Shown: piece after piece, positions 40,834-50,549 of the stretch
Layout: the number at the start of each line of letters is the position of its first letter
Numbering within the stretch: the first letter of the stretch is position 1
Assembly: GCF_029543155.1 (NCBI RefSeq)
Contig: NZ_JARQXA010000002.1
Span: 186,001-250,000, forward strand
DNA: 64,000 nucleotides
From: Sphingomonas sp. HITSZ_GF
GTDB taxonomy: Bacteria > Pseudomonadota > Alphaproteobacteria > Sphingomonadales > Sphingomonadaceae
Direction of reading: 5' to 3'
The notes under the pieces: generated by a model
What the model was told of the DNA's origin: nothing
The model's input: only the letters and a program-made list of their open reading frames with translations
Databases searched by the model: none
Made by a program: the position numbers and the translations under genes

Positions 40834-43800
40834 GTGCAGATCAAGCGGCTGCGGCTGACGGGCTTCAAGAGCTTCGTCGACCCTGCCGATCTGCGCATCG
40901 AGCCGGGGCTGACGGGCATCGTCGGCCCCAATGGCTGCGGCAAGTCGAACCTGCTCGAAGCGCTGCGCTGGGTGATGGGCGAAACCAGCGCCAAATCGAT
41001 GCGCGGCGCCGGCATGGAAGATGTGATCTTCGCCGGCACCGCCACCCGCCCCTCGCGCGATTTCGCCGAAGTCACCATCCAAGCCGACCAGGTCGGCTCC
41101 GACGACGAACTGGAAGTGGTGCGCCGGATCGAGCGCGGCGCCGGCTCCGCCTATCGGATCAACGGGCGCGACGTGCGCGCCAAGGACGTGGCCCTGCTCT
41201 TCGCCGATTCGGCGACGGGCGCCCACTCCCCCGCCCTGGTCAGCCAGGGGCGGATCGGCGCGATCATCCAGGCCAAGCCGGGCGAGCGCCGGGCGATGCT
41301 CGAGGAAGCGGCGGGCATCGCCGGGCTGCATGTGCGCCGCAAGGATGCCGAGCAGCGGCTGCGCGCGACCGAGGCGAACCTGACCCGGCTCGACGAAGTG
41401 ATCGGCGACCAGGAGAATCGTGCCGCGCAGCTCAAGCGCCAGGCGCGCCAGGCCGAGCGCTACCGCGAGCTTTCGGACAAGATCCGCGTCGCCGAGGCGC
41501 GGATGATCTTCGCGCGCTGGCGCGATGCCGCCGCGGCGGCGGATGCGGCGAAGAAGGAAGCGCTGGCTGCCGAGGTGCTGGTCGCCTCGCGGACCCAGGC
41601 GCACGACTCCGCCGTGGCGATCCAGCAGGCGGCGGCGGAGAAGCTCGCCACGCTGCGCGCCGAGGCTTTGGCAGTGCGCGACAAGGCGACCGAGGCGATG
41701 CACGGGCTCGCCACGCTGCGCTCGGACAAGGCGGCGGTCGAGCGCCGCATCGCCGAGGTACAGGAATCGGTGCGCCGGCTGGAGGAGGATCGCGGCCGCG
41801 AAGGCGCGCTCGCCCGCGACGCCGCCGAGGCGCTGGCCCGGCTCGACGAGGAAGTGAAGGCGCTCGACACGCGCATCGCCGAGACGACCGCGCGCATGCC
41901 CAATCTCGATGCCGCGCTGGCCGAGGCCGAGCGCGCTGCGCGCGATGCCGAAGTCGCGCTTGCCCAGGCGCTGGCGGCGCAGGCGAGCGAGGCGGCCGAG
42001 GCGCGCGTCGCCGAAGCGGCGCTGGCAGCGGCGCGCACCCGCGCCGAACGCTCCGAGCGCGACCGGGCGCGGATCGATGCCGAGCTGAAGGCGCTGCCCG
42101 ATCCGGAGCCGCTCCAGGCCGAGAAGGCACGGGCGGCCGAGGCGCGCGCGCAGGCGGTGCGCCAGGCGGAAAGCGCGCGCACCGGGCTCACCCGCGCCGA
42201 CGCAGAGGAGCGCAGCGCGATCGAGGGGCGCAACCATGCCCAGGTGGCGCGCGCCACCGCGCATGCCGAGCTGGCCCAGCTCGACAGCGAATCCGCCGCA
42301 CTGGTCAAGGCGACGCGGCCTTCGGACAAGGACCGGCTGCTCGACAAGCTCAAGGTCGATGCCGGCTATGAGCGCGCGCTGGCCGCGGCGCTGGGCGACG
42401 ATCTAGAAGCCGGGCTCGACACCGCGGCCGAGCGCTATTGGGCCGGCGCCGAGGCGCAGCCGGGCGATCCCGGTGCGCCGGCGGACACCACACCGCTCGG
42501 CCGCCATGTCCAGGCGCCGGCCGGGCTGGCGCGGCGCCTTGCCCAGGTGCTGGTCGCCCAGGAGGACAAGGGCCAGCCGCTCGCGGTCGGCCAGCGGCTG
42601 GTGACGCTTGCCGGCACGCTGCGCCGCTGGGACGGCTATGTCGCCAGGTCGGGCGGCGCCGCCGCGGCCGAGCGGCTGGTGCGGGTCAACCGGCTGATCG
42701 CGATCGAGAAGGCGCGTCCCGCCGCGGTGCGCGCGGTCGAGAGCGCCGATGCCGAGCTGGCGCGGATCGAGGAGAATATCGCCGAAGCGCGGCGCGCGGC
42801 TGCCGATTGCCGCCGCGTGCTCGAACATGCCGAGAATGCCGGGCGCGACGCTACCCGGGCCGAGGACCGCGCCACTGCGCAGCTCGAACGGCTCGATTCG
42901 CAGCGCGCCGATCTCGACACGCGCATCCGCCGCGTCGCCGCCGAGCAGGACGAGGCGGCCACCGAGCTGGGCCGCGCCGAAGCGGCCAAGGCGGCATTGC
43001 CCGACGGCACCGAGACGCGCGCGCGCGTCGCTGCGCTTTCCAGCGATGCCGAAGGCAAGCGCGCCGCCTCTGCCTCCGCCCGCGCCGAACGCGGCACGCT
43101 GGAACGCGAGATTTCGGCTGCGCGCGAACGCCATGCCGCGGCGGGCGCCGAGGCGAAGAGCTGGAAGTCGCGTGCCGGCGATGCCGCGCGGCGCGCCAAC
43201 GAGATGGAGAAGCGCGCGCTCCAGCTGGCTGAGGAGAGCGAAGCGCTGGCCGGACGCCCTGCCCTGCTCGACGCGCAGCTTGCCGAGGCCGAGGCGGCAA
43301 CCGAGAAGGCGCGCATCGAGAGCGCCGCCGCTCAGGCTGCCGAGCGCGAGGCCGAAATGGCGGTGCGCGAGACCGAAGGCGCGGTGCGCGGTGCGAACGA
43401 GATCCTCGCCCAGGCGCGCGAGGAACGCGCCGGCGCCGTGGCGCGCGCCGAGAACCAGGAGAGCCGCCGCATCGAGATGGGCCGCATCTCGGGCGAGCGC
43501 TTCGAATGCCCGCCGCCGATCCTGCCGCAAAAGGCCGGGTTCGACGAAGCGACGGTGCGCGCGCCCGAGGAGGAATCGACCGCGCACGAACGGCTCAATG
43601 CCGAACGTGAGCGAATCGGCCCGGTCAATCTCGTCGCCGAGACCGAGCTGGCCGAGCTCGAGGCCGCCTTCACCAGCAACGCCGCCGAGCGCGACGAGCT
43701 GCACCAGGCGGTGAACCAGCTGCGCGGCTCGATCGGCACGCTCAACCGCGAGGGGCGGCAACGCCTGCTCGCGGCCTTCGAGGCGGTCGACCAGCATTTC

Positions 43801-44241
43801 CGCCGGCTGTTCTCGACGCTGTTCAACGGCGGCGCGGCGCATCTCGAGCTGATCGATTCGGACGATCCGCTCGAGGCCGGGCTCGAGATCATGGCGCAGC
43901 CGCCGGGCAAGAAGCTCCAGTCGCTGACGCTGCTTTCGGGCGGCGAGCAGGCGCTTACGGCAGTCGCGCTGATCTTCGCCTTGTTCCTCACCAACCCCGC
44001 GCCGATCTGCGTGCTCGACGAAGTCGACGCGCCGCTCGACGACGCCAATATCGATCGCTTCTGCGACCTGCTCGAACGGATGACCGAGGAAACCGCGACC
44101 CGCTACCTGATCGTCACCCACAATGCCGCGACGATGAGCCGCATGCACCGGCTGTTCGGCGTCACCATGGTCGAGCGCGGCGTCAGCCGGCTGGTCTCGG
44201 TCGATCTCGGCGGGGCGGAAAGCCTGTTGGCAGCGGAATAA
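40834..44241 (+). CDS. smc: Chromosome segregation ATPase SMC
   Basis: The 1135-residue protein has the SMC head at both ends. Walker A GPNGCGKSNLLEALRWVMGE is near residue 33; at the C-terminus are LLSGGEQALTAVALIFAL and the Walker B CVLDEVDAPLDDAN. Two long Ala/Glu/Arg-rich coiled coils flank a hinge near residues 500-640. SMC dimers shape and separate chromosomes with ScpA and ScpB, which are not in the window. The start is GTG at 40834, matching MQIKRLRLTGFKSF of the family. Its TAA overlaps the ATG of the next gene. Confidence 0.95.
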   Translation: MQIKRLRLTGFKSFVDPADLRIEPGLTGIVGPNGCGKSNLLEALRWVMGETSAKSMRGAGMEDVIFAGTATRPSRDFAEVTIQADQVGSDDELEVVRRIERGAGSAYRINGRDVRAKDVALLFADSATGAHSPALVSQGRIGAIIQAKPGERRAMLEEAAGIAGLHVRRKDAEQRLRATEANLTRLDEVIGDQENRAAQLKRQARQAERYRELSDKIRVAEARMIFARWRDAAAAADAAKKEALAAEVLVASRTQAHDSAVAIQQAAAEKLATLRAEALAVRDKATEAMHGLATLRSDKAAVERRIAEVQESVRRLEEDRGREGALARDAAEALARLDEEVKALDTRIAETTARMPNLDAALAEAERAARDAEVALAQALAAQASEAAEARVAEAALAAARTRAERSERDRARIDAELKALPDPEPLQAEKARAAEARAQAVRQAESARTGLTRADAEERSAIEGRNHAQVARATAHAELAQLDSESAALVKATRPSDKDRLLDKLKVDAGYERALAAALGDDLEAGLDTAAERYWAGAEAQPGDPGAPADTTPLGRHVQAPAGLARRLAQVLVAQEDKGQPLAVGQRLVTLAGTLRRWDGYVARSGGAAAAERLVRVNRLIAIEKARPAAVRAVESADAELARIEENIAEARRAAADCRRVLEHAENAGRDATRAEDRATAQLERLDSQRADLDTRIRRVAAEQDEAATELGRAEAAKAALPDGTETRARVAALSSDAEGKRAASASARAERGTLEREISAARERHAAAGAEAKSWKSRAGDAARRANEMEKRALQLAEESEALAGRPALLDAQLAEAEAATEKARIESAAAQAAEREAEMAVRETEGAVRGANEILAQAREERAGAVARAENQESRRIEMGRISGERFECPPPILPQKAGFDEATVRAPEEESTAHERLNAERERIGPVNLVAETELAELEAAFTSNAAERDELHQAVNQLRGSIGTLNREGRQRLLAAFEAVDQHFRRLFSTLFNGGAAHLELIDSDDPLEAGLEIMAQPPGKKLQSLTLLSGGEQALTAVALIFALFLTNPAPICVLDEVDAPLDDANIDRFCDLLERMTEETATRYLIVTHNAATMSRMHRLFGVTMVERGVSRLVSVDLGGAESLLAAE

Positions 44242-45239
44242 TGGGTCGCCGGCAATTCCCGCGCGTCGCGCTGTTCGATGCGCCGACTCCGATCCAGCGG
44301 CTGGAGCGGATCGAGGCGGCGCTGGCGCTCAAGGGCGCTCGCCTCTTCGTCAAGCGCGACGACCTGATGGGGCTGGGCGGCGGCGGCAACAAGTTGCGCA
44401 AGCTCGAATATCTGCTCGGCGCGGCGATCGAGCAGGGCTGCGACACCTTCATCACCACCGGCGCCCGCCAATCCAACCATGCCAGGCTGAGCGCGGCGGC
44501 ATCGGCGAAGATGGGGCTTTCGGCCGAGCTGATGCTGACCGACACCGTGCCGCGCACCGACCCGAGCTACCTGCACAACGGCAACCAGCTGCTCGACGGG
44601 CTGTTCGGCGCCACGGTGCATCACCTGCCGCGCGGCGCCAATGCGCTGACCGCCGCGCATATTCGCGCCGACGAACTGCGCGCCGAGGGGCGCAAGCCCT
44701 ATGTCGTCGGCGCCGGCGGCTCCTCGCCGGTGGGGGCGCTCGGCTATGCCGCCTGCGCCGTGGAGATTCGCGCGCAGGAAGCCGAGATGGGCCTGCATTT
44801 CGAGACGATCCTCGTCGCCAATGGCAGCCACGGCACCCATGCGGGCCTCGCCGCCGGCATGGCCGCCGCGGGCGACGATCCGGCGCGCATCCTGTCCTTC
44901 ACCGTGCTCGCCGAGCTGGACGAAGCCGAACTCGAGACGCTGGCGCTGGCCCATCAGACGCTGGCGCTGCTCGGCGGCGGCGAGATCGGGCCCGAGGCGA
45001 TCCGCATCGACGGATCGCAGCGCGGCGAAGCCTATGGCATCCCAACCGAGGCGATGCTGGCGGCCGTGCGGCTGATGGCGCGGGCCGAGGGGCTGCTGAT
45101 CGACCCGGTCTATAGCGGCAAGGCATTCGCCGGCGTGCTGGCGGGGCTGCGCGACGGCAGCCTGACCGGCGACGTGCTGTTCGTGATGACCGGCGGCACG
45201 CCGGGCCTCTACGCCTACCAGCCAGCTTTTGCCCACTAG
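44241..45239 (+). CDS. D-cysteine desulfhydrase/ACC deaminase-family PLP enzyme
   Basis: The 332-residue enzyme has LFVKRDDLMGLGGGGNKLRK near residue 35 with the PLP-binding Lys in NKLRKLEYLL, TTGARQSNHARLSAAASA, and VGAGGSSPVGALGYA for the phosphate cup. This matches D-cysteine desulfhydrase (DcyD) and the related ACC deaminases; the residues that separate the two cannot be judged safely by eye. The start ATG shares its first base with the smc stop (TAATG). Confidence 0.82.
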   Translation: MGRRQFPRVALFDAPTPIQRLERIEAALALKGARLFVKRDDLMGLGGGGNKLRKLEYLLGAAIEQGCDTFITTGARQSNHARLSAAASAKMGLSAELMLTDTVPRTDPSYLHNGNQLLDGLFGATVHHLPRGANALTAAHIRADELRAEGRKPYVVGAGGSSPVGALGYAACAVEIRAQEAEMGLHFETILVANGSHGTHAGLAAGMAAAGDDPARILSFTVLAELDEAELETLALAHQTLALLGGGEIGPEAIRIDGSQRGEAYGIPTEAMLAAVRLMARAEGLLIDPVYSGKAFAGVLAGLRDGSLTGDVLFVMTGGTPGLYAYQPAFAH

Positions 45240-45240
45240 C

Positions 45241-45323
45241 CGTCATCCCGGCGAAAGCCGGGATCTCAGGCGATGGCGCGGGGAAGGAGCCGCTTGAGAT
45301 CCCGGCGTTCGCCGGGATGACGG
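45241..45323. repeat. Palindromic repeat pair, CATCCCGG type
   Basis: CGTCATCCCGGCGAAAGCCG faces CCGGCGTTCGCCGGGATGAC. It fills the gap between the convergent PLP enzyme and glycosyltransferase genes. Confidence 0.8.
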
Positions 45324-45340
45324 CTGATACCGGACGATGG

Positions 45341-46345
45341 CTATTGGCCAAGGATCCGCCGGTAGAGCCGGATATAATTGTCCGCCATCGCCTCGACCGA
45401 GAAATGCGCCGCGACCCGTGCGCGGCATGCCGTCCGGTCGATCGCCTCGACCTGCGCCAGCGCGGCGATCGCCTCGCCGGTCGAGCCGACCAGCAGGCCG
45501 GTCTCGGGCGTGATCAGCTCGGGCATGCTCCCGCGATCGATCGCGATCACCGGCGTCCCGCATGCCATCGCCTCGACCACCGACAGGCCGAAGGGCTCGT
45601 CGAAATTGATCAGGTGGAGCAGCGCCTGTGCCTTGCCGAGCGCGCGGAGCCGTTCTGCGCCGCCGACAGGCCCGTGATAGACGATGCGATCGCCGAGGAA
45701 GGGCGCGACTTCGCGATCGAAATAGCCCTGGTCCTGGACGATGCCGTAGAGGTTGAGCCGCCGCCCGGTGGCGCGCGCCACTTCGATCGCCTCGGCCGCG
45801 CCCTTGTCGGGATGCATGCGGCCGAAGAACAGCAGGTCCTCGCCACCGTCGGCCTCGAAGGGGAATTCGTCGAGCCGGATGCCGTGGTGGATCGTCGCGG
45901 CATAGCGCAGCGCCGGATTCCGATCCGCCTCGCTGATCGCGACATAGTGCACCCGGTCCTCGAACGGCTTGTACATCGGCAGGATGCGATCCGAGGAGAA
46001 GCCGTGGATCGTCGTCACCATCGGCGTCTCGACGAGTCCGGAAAAGGCATGCGCAGGGAAATCGGCCTGGTTGTGGATCAGGTCGAAGCGATCGGCCTGT
46101 TCGAACAGATGCGCGAGATGGGCATATTCCCACACCTTGGCATCGACGTCCGGGGTCTCCTCATAGCCGCCCGGCACCACGCCATCGAGTGTGGCGGCGG
46201 TGATCGAGTCCTTGGTGGCGAACAAGGTCACGTCGACGCCGCGTGCGACCAGCGCCTCGGTCAACAGGCTCGTCACCAGCTCCCACGGGCCATAGTGGCG
46301 CGGCGGCGTGCGCCACGCGATCGGCGCCAGCATCGCGATCCTCAT
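45341..46345 (-). CDS. GT4-family glycosyltransferase
   Basis: The 334-residue enzyme has the GT-B fold: an N-terminal domain with MRIAMLAPIAWRTPPRHYGP and VVTTIHGF-like strands, and a C-terminal donor site with LLFFGRMHPDKG and DEPFGLSVVEAMACGTPVIA, the E-x7-E motif of GT4. It uses a nucleotide sugar, with retention of anomer. Its ATG overlaps the stop of the GH13 gene (ATGA), and GH130 lies further upstream, so the three genes are one unit. The sugar and acceptor are unknown. Confidence 0.85.
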   Translation of the reverse strand: MRIAMLAPIAWRTPPRHYGPWELVTSLLTEALVARGVDVTLFATKDSITAATLDGVVPGGYEETPDVDAKVWEYAHLAHLFEQADRFDLIHNQADFPAHAFSGLVETPMVTTIHGFSSDRILPMYKPFEDRVHYVAISEADRNPALRYAATIHHGIRLDEFPFEADGGEDLLFFGRMHPDKGAAEAIEVARATGRRLNLYGIVQDQGYFDREVAPFLGDRIVYHGPVGGAERLRALGKAQALLHLINFDEPFGLSVVEAMACGTPVIAIDRGSMPELITPETGLLVGSTGEAIAALAQVEAIDRTACRARVAAHFSVEAMADNYIRLYRRILGQ

Positions 46346-47907
46346 CCGAGCACATAGCCTTCATTGGGCGCGAGCAGCGCCGGGTCCTGGCCGCCGCGCG
46401 CCGAGGCGAGGATGGTGAAATCCTCGGCCCATTCGGGAATGGCGAAAGGCTGGGGCCGGTCGCCGAGATTGAGCACGACGAGCAGCCGGTCATGCTCGAG
46501 CCGCCGTTCCCAGGCGAGCAGGTCGCCGCCGGCGTCGACCGGGTGATAGTCGCCCAGCTTGAGCGCGGGATGCTCGTGGCGCAGGAAGAGCAGCTTCTGC
46601 GTCAGCCGCCACATCGAGGCCGGATCGCCGCGCTGGACCTCGACATTGCGCGCCAGCCAGTCGGGGTGGAGCGGCAGCCAGGGATCGGCGGTGCTGAACC
46701 CGGCATTTGCGCCGGCATCCCAGGCCATCGGGGTGCGCACCGGATCGCGGCCGAGGCCGATGCCGGGATCGCGGATCTCGCGCGGATCCTGGACAAGTCC
46801 GGGCGGGATCGCGCCGTCCTCCATGCCGATCTCGTCGCCATAATAGAGCGTCGGCGTGCCGCGCAGCAGGAGGAGCAGCATCATCGCGATGCGCGCCTGC
46901 TCGGGCCCGACGCGCGTGGCGATGCGCGGGCGATCGTGATTGCCGAGCACCCAGTTCGGCCAGCCGCCCGGGGGCAGCGCGCCCTCATAGTCGGCGATCA
47001 TCCCGGCCAGGCTGCGGGCGTTCCATTCGGCGCCGATCAGCTGGAAGTTGAAGGGCAGATGCACACCCGGCTGCTCCGCCGTGCCATAATAGCCGACGAG
47101 CCTGGGCACCGGCAGGTAGATCTCGCCGATCAGCACCCGCGCCCCGAATTCGTCGGCGAGCGCGCGCATCTCGGCGGCGATGTCGTGCACTTCGGGCTGG
47201 TCGGTCGAATGGAGCTGGTGGACGCGGGTGTAATCGGGCTCGCCCGGCTGCCATTCGGTGTTCACCGGATTGTCGGGCAGGTCGACATGCTTGACCATGT
47301 GCCACAGCACGTCGATCCGGAACCCGTCGATCCCGCGCTCGAACCAGAAGCGCAGCACGTTGAGCATCGCCGAGCGCACCGCCGGGTTGCGCCAGTTGAG
47401 GTCGGGCTGCTCCTTCAGGAAGGCGTGGTAGTAATATTGGCCGGTGGCCTGGTCCCATTCCCAGGCCGAGCCGCCGAAATCGCTGATCCAGTTGTTGGGC
47501 GGCGAACCGTCGGGCTTCGCATCGCGCCAGATATACCAGTCGCGGCGGGGATCGTCCTGCGCCGAGCGGCTCTCCTTGAACCAGGGATGCTGGTCGGATG
47601 TGTGGTTGGGCACCAGATCGAGCAGCAGCTTGATGTCGCGTGCGTGCGCGGCGGCGAGCAGCGCATCGAAATCGGCAAGCGTGCCGAAGCGCGGATCGAC
47701 GTCGCAATAATCCGCCACGTCATAGCCGAAATCGGCCATCGGCGAGGGGAAGATCGGCGAGATCCAGATCGCGTCGATCCCCAGCGCCTTTAGGTCGTCG
47801 AGCCGGCGCTCGATGCCCTTCAGATCGCCGATGCCGTCGCCGTTCGTGTCCTGGAAGGAACGCGGATAGACCTGGTAGATGACAGCGGATTTCCACCATT
47901 CGGTCAT
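46342..47907 (-). CDS. GH13 alpha-glucosidase/amylase-family enzyme
   Basis: The 521-residue enzyme has the (beta/alpha)8 barrel of GH13: region I DLVPNHTSDQHPWF, region II GFRIDVLWHM with the nucleophile Asp, region III VLIGEIYLPV with the acid Glu and region IV VLGNHDRPRIATR with the third Asp. The start VIYQVYPRSFQDTNGDGIGD, with its calcium-loop pattern, is like oligo-1,6-glucosidases and alpha-glucosidases. A C-terminal beta domain follows. It lies between GH130 and GT4 in one direction. The ATG at 47907 fits the family start MTEWWKSAVIYQ. Confidence 0.9.
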   Translation of the reverse strand: MTEWWKSAVIYQVYPRSFQDTNGDGIGDLKGIERRLDDLKALGIDAIWISPIFPSPMADFGYDVADYCDVDPRFGTLADFDALLAAAHARDIKLLLDLVPNHTSDQHPWFKESRSAQDDPRRDWYIWRDAKPDGSPPNNWISDFGGSAWEWDQATGQYYYHAFLKEQPDLNWRNPAVRSAMLNVLRFWFERGIDGFRIDVLWHMVKHVDLPDNPVNTEWQPGEPDYTRVHQLHSTDQPEVHDIAAEMRALADEFGARVLIGEIYLPVPRLVGYYGTAEQPGVHLPFNFQLIGAEWNARSLAGMIADYEGALPPGGWPNWVLGNHDRPRIATRVGPEQARIAMMLLLLLRGTPTLYYGDEIGMEDGAIPPGLVQDPREIRDPGIGLGRDPVRTPMAWDAGANAGFSTADPWLPLHPDWLARNVEVQRGDPASMWRLTQKLLFLRHEHPALKLGDYHPVDAGGDLLAWERRLEHDRLLVVLNLGDRPQPFAIPEWAEDFTILASARGGQDPALLAPNEGYVLG

Positions 47908-47923
47908 GCGATACGACTCCCCC

Positions 47924-48006
47924 CTGTTCCCCGGCGAAAGCCGGGGCCCAGAGCCACAAGCGGTATCGCAGAGAAACCCTGGGCCCCGGCTTTCGCCGGG
48001 GAACGG
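47924..48006. repeat. Palindromic repeat pair, TTCCCCGG type
   Basis: CTGTTCCCCGGCGAAAGCCG faces CCCCGGCTTTCGCCGGGGAA, within the gap between GH130 and GH13 in the same operon. Confidence 0.78.
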
Positions 48007-48016
48007 AAAGGCCAGG

Positions 48017-49132
48017 TCACTTGAACCGCTCCTTCGAAATACGCGTGATGCGGCAGGCGAGATCGGCCTCGCCGCTGGCCGCGATATAATGGTCGCCCGC
48101 ATCCGCCACGCCGGTGGTGAACACCACCGGGGTCGGCAGATAGAGCTGGTGTGCGATCGGATCGGTGAGCGCGGGATTGGCTTCGAGCAAAGGTGTCTCG
48201 TCCTCGAGCCGCAGGATCTTTGACGGATCGTCCTTGTCGAGCAGCGCCCAGAAGCTGCGATAGACGCCGACCGCGCCCTGCTTCTCGACGCCGTGATAGA
48301 TCAGCATCCAGCCCTGGGGCGTGAGCACCGGCTGGCTGCCGCCGCCGATCCGCTGGGTCGAGCTGGTGCCCTTGCGCGCGCGGATGCCCGGCGTGTCGAG
48401 CGGCTTCCAGTGCAGCCCGTCAGGCGACTGGGCCATGTTGATCGCCGGCCCGCCCAGCCAGGGGCTGTCCTCGGGATAGGCGAAATAGCATTCGCCCAGC
48501 GGCCGGGTGAGCGCCATGTACTTGCCGCCCGGCTTGCCCTCGAACAGGATCATGTCCTTGTTCTGGTGATCGAGGACGATGCCGAGCAGCGTGTAGTCGA
48601 GCCCGTTCACCGAATGGTACATGGCGGTGCAGTGCCGCTCGGCCGAGACGCCGCACACCGTCATCCACCAGCGCCCGCCAACCAGGCTGATCCGCGCATC
48701 CTCGACGCCATAATCCATGAAGCTGGCCGAGGGCTGGATCGCCTTGTCGTAATGGACCTTCACGATCGCGCCACCGTCCTTGCTCAGCTCGACCGGGAGC
48801 AGCCAGGAGAGCGAGGTCAGGCCGAGCAGGCGCGGGTTGCGGTCCTTGAGCGCGAACTGGCGCGGATCGTCCATGTCGATGCCGGAGACGGCATGGCGAT
48901 CGAGGACATAGCCCTGCGGCGTCCAGCGCACTGCGCGGGCATGCGCGCCGTCCACCGGATCGCGCAGCGCTTCGGCCACGCGGACCATCAGCAGCAAATT
49001 GCCGTTAGGCAGCCGCGCCAGGCCTGGGTTGAACGCCCCGAGCACATGCGTCGGCTCCGCCACGCCGTTGCGCAGCGGGGAACGGCTGAGATCGACATCG
49101 TCGGGTCGGAAGATCAGGAAATCATCGGCCAA
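48017..49132 (-). CDS. GH130-family glycoside phosphorylase/hydrolase
   Basis: The 371-residue protein is a five-bladed beta-propeller of the GH130 family: FNPGLARLPNGNLLLMVRVA, GVEDARISLVGGRWWM with the catalytic Asp region, MYHSVNGLDY, RIGGGSQPVLTPQGWMLIYHG and LPTPVVFTTG. Family members phosphorylyse or hydrolyse beta-mannosides. It heads the operon with GH13 and GT4 on the same strand, divergent from nothing close; chorismate mutase lies 32 bases upstream. The true substrate may differ from mannose. Confidence 0.85.
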   Translation of the reverse strand: MADDFLIFRPDDVDLSRSPLRNGVAEPTHVLGAFNPGLARLPNGNLLLMVRVAEALRDPVDGAHARAVRWTPQGYVLDRHAVSGIDMDDPRQFALKDRNPRLLGLTSLSWLLPVELSKDGGAIVKVHYDKAIQPSASFMDYGVEDARISLVGGRWWMTVCGVSAERHCTAMYHSVNGLDYTLLGIVLDHQNKDMILFEGKPGGKYMALTRPLGECYFAYPEDSPWLGGPAINMAQSPDGLHWKPLDTPGIRARKGTSSTQRIGGGSQPVLTPQGWMLIYHGVEKQGAVGVYRSFWALLDKDDPSKILRLEDETPLLEANPALTDPIAHQLYLPTPVVFTTGVADAGDHYIAASGEADLACRITRISKERFK

Positions 49133-49164
49133 AGCTCACTCCCCTCGCTTTGACCCGAACGGTA

Positions 49165-49458
49165 TCAGGCCTTGCCGGTTCCGCCCTGCATCTGCTCGTG
49201 ATGCCGGATCACCTCATCGATGATGAAGCGCAGGAACTTCTCGGAGAATTCCGGATCGAGGTCGGCGGTCTTCGCGAGCTCGCGCAGCCGGGCGATCTGG
49301 CGGTCCTCGCGGCCGGGATCGGCGGGCGGCAGGCCCGATTCCGCCTTGTAGCGCCCCACCGCCTGCGTGACCTTGAAGCGCTCGGCGAGCAGGAACACGA
49401 GCGCGGCATCGATATTGTCGATGCTCTGGCGATAGCGGGTTAGAGTCTCGTCGGCCAT
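49165..49458 (-). CDS. Chorismate mutase (AroQ class)
   Basis: A 97-residue all-helical enzyme turning chorismate into prephenate. It shows RQSIDNIDAALVFLLAERFK, QAVGRYKAESGLPPADPGRE and DRQIARLRELA, with the Arg, Lys and Arg-Glu residues of the AroQ active site in place. It is a stand-alone mutase that complements the single-function pheA at 33739. It lies upstream of GH130 on the same strand, but the distance of 32 bases and the unrelated role make cotranscription uncertain. Confidence 0.9.
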   Translation of the reverse strand: MADETLTRYRQSIDNIDAALVFLLAERFKVTQAVGRYKAESGLPPADPGREDRQIARLRELAKTADLDPEFSEKFLRFIIDEVIRHHEQMQGGTGKA

Positions 49459-49532
49459 GGCCGCCTCTTTGCGCAGGACGTAAGGTCACGCAAGCCTTGC
49501 CTTTGTGCGCTGCACCCGCCACAGGCTTGGGC

Positions 49533-50546
49533 ATGAGCGCTACCATCCATCGCCTCGGCGCCGGCCCCGCCCCCTCGCTCGATCCGATGATGGCGCTGGT
49601 CGCCCACGACATGAACCTCGTGAACGCGGTGATCCTCGATCGCATGCAGTCCGAGATTCCGCTGATCCCGGAGCTGGCCGGCCATCTGATCGCCGGCGGC
49701 GGCAAGCGCATGCGCCCGATGCTGACGCTCGCCAGCGCCAAGCTGCTCGGCTATCCGGGCACCCGCCACCACCGGCTCGCCGCCGCGGTGGAGTTCATCC
49801 ACACCGCGACGCTGCTGCACGACGACGTGGTCGACAGCTCGGACCTGCGCCGCGGCCGCCGCACCGCCAACATCATCTGGGGCAACCCGGCGAGCGTGCT
49901 GGTCGGCGACTTCCTGTTCAGCAAGTCGTTCGAGCTGATGGTGGAGAGCGAGAGCCTGAAGGCGCTGCACATCCTCAGCAACGCCAGCGCCGTGATCGCC
50001 GAGGGCGAAGTCAACCAGCTCACCGCCGTGCGCCGGCTCGATCTGGGCGAGGAACGTTATCTCGACATCATCGGCGCCAAGACCGCCGCGCTGTTCGCCG
50101 CCGCCTGCCGCATCGCCGCGGTGGTCGCCGAGCGCTCGGAGGCCGAGGAACTGGCGCTCGACGCCTATGGCCGCAACCTGGGCATCGCCTTCCAGTTGGT
50201 CGACGACGCGATCGACTATGTCTCGGACGCGGGCACGATGGGCAAGGATGCCGGCGACGATTTCCGCGAAGGCAAGATGACGCTGCCGGTGATCCTCGCC
50301 TATGCACGCGGCGACGAAGCTGCACGCGCCTTCTGGAAGGACGCGATCGCGGGCCACCGCAATTCGGATGCCGACTTCGCCGAGGCGATCAAACTGGTGC
50401 AGGCCAGCCGCTCGGTCGACGACACGCTCGCCCGCGCCCGCCATTACGGCCAGCGCGCGATCGACTCGCTCGGCGTGTTCGCCAACGGCAGCGCCAAGGA
50501 TGCGATGGTCGAGGCAGTCGAGTTCGCGGTCGCCCGCGCCTATTGA
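49533..50546 (+). CDS. Long-chain polyprenyl diphosphate synthase
   Basis: The 337-residue enzyme has both Asp-rich motifs, LLHDDVVDSSDLRRGRRTAN near residue 93 and FQLVDDAIDYVSDAGTMGKD near residue 222, plus GGGKRMRPML near the start. It extends isoprenyl diphosphates to the tail of ubiquinone; sphingomonads usually make Q10, so decaprenyl is likely but chain length cannot be fixed from sequence. The ATG at 49533 fits MSATIHRLG. It is convergent with a small acidic protein. Confidence 0.9.
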   Translation: MSATIHRLGAGPAPSLDPMMALVAHDMNLVNAVILDRMQSEIPLIPELAGHLIAGGGKRMRPMLTLASAKLLGYPGTRHHRLAAAVEFIHTATLLHDDVVDSSDLRRGRRTANIIWGNPASVLVGDFLFSKSFELMVESESLKALHILSNASAVIAEGEVNQLTAVRRLDLGEERYLDIIGAKTAALFAAACRIAAVVAERSEAEELALDAYGRNLGIAFQLVDDAIDYVSDAGTMGKDAGDDFREGKMTLPVILAYARGDEAARAFWKDAIAGHRNSDADFAEAIKLVQASRSVDDTLARARHYGQRAIDSLGVFANGSAKDAMVEAVEFAVARAY

Positions 50547-50549
50547 GGC

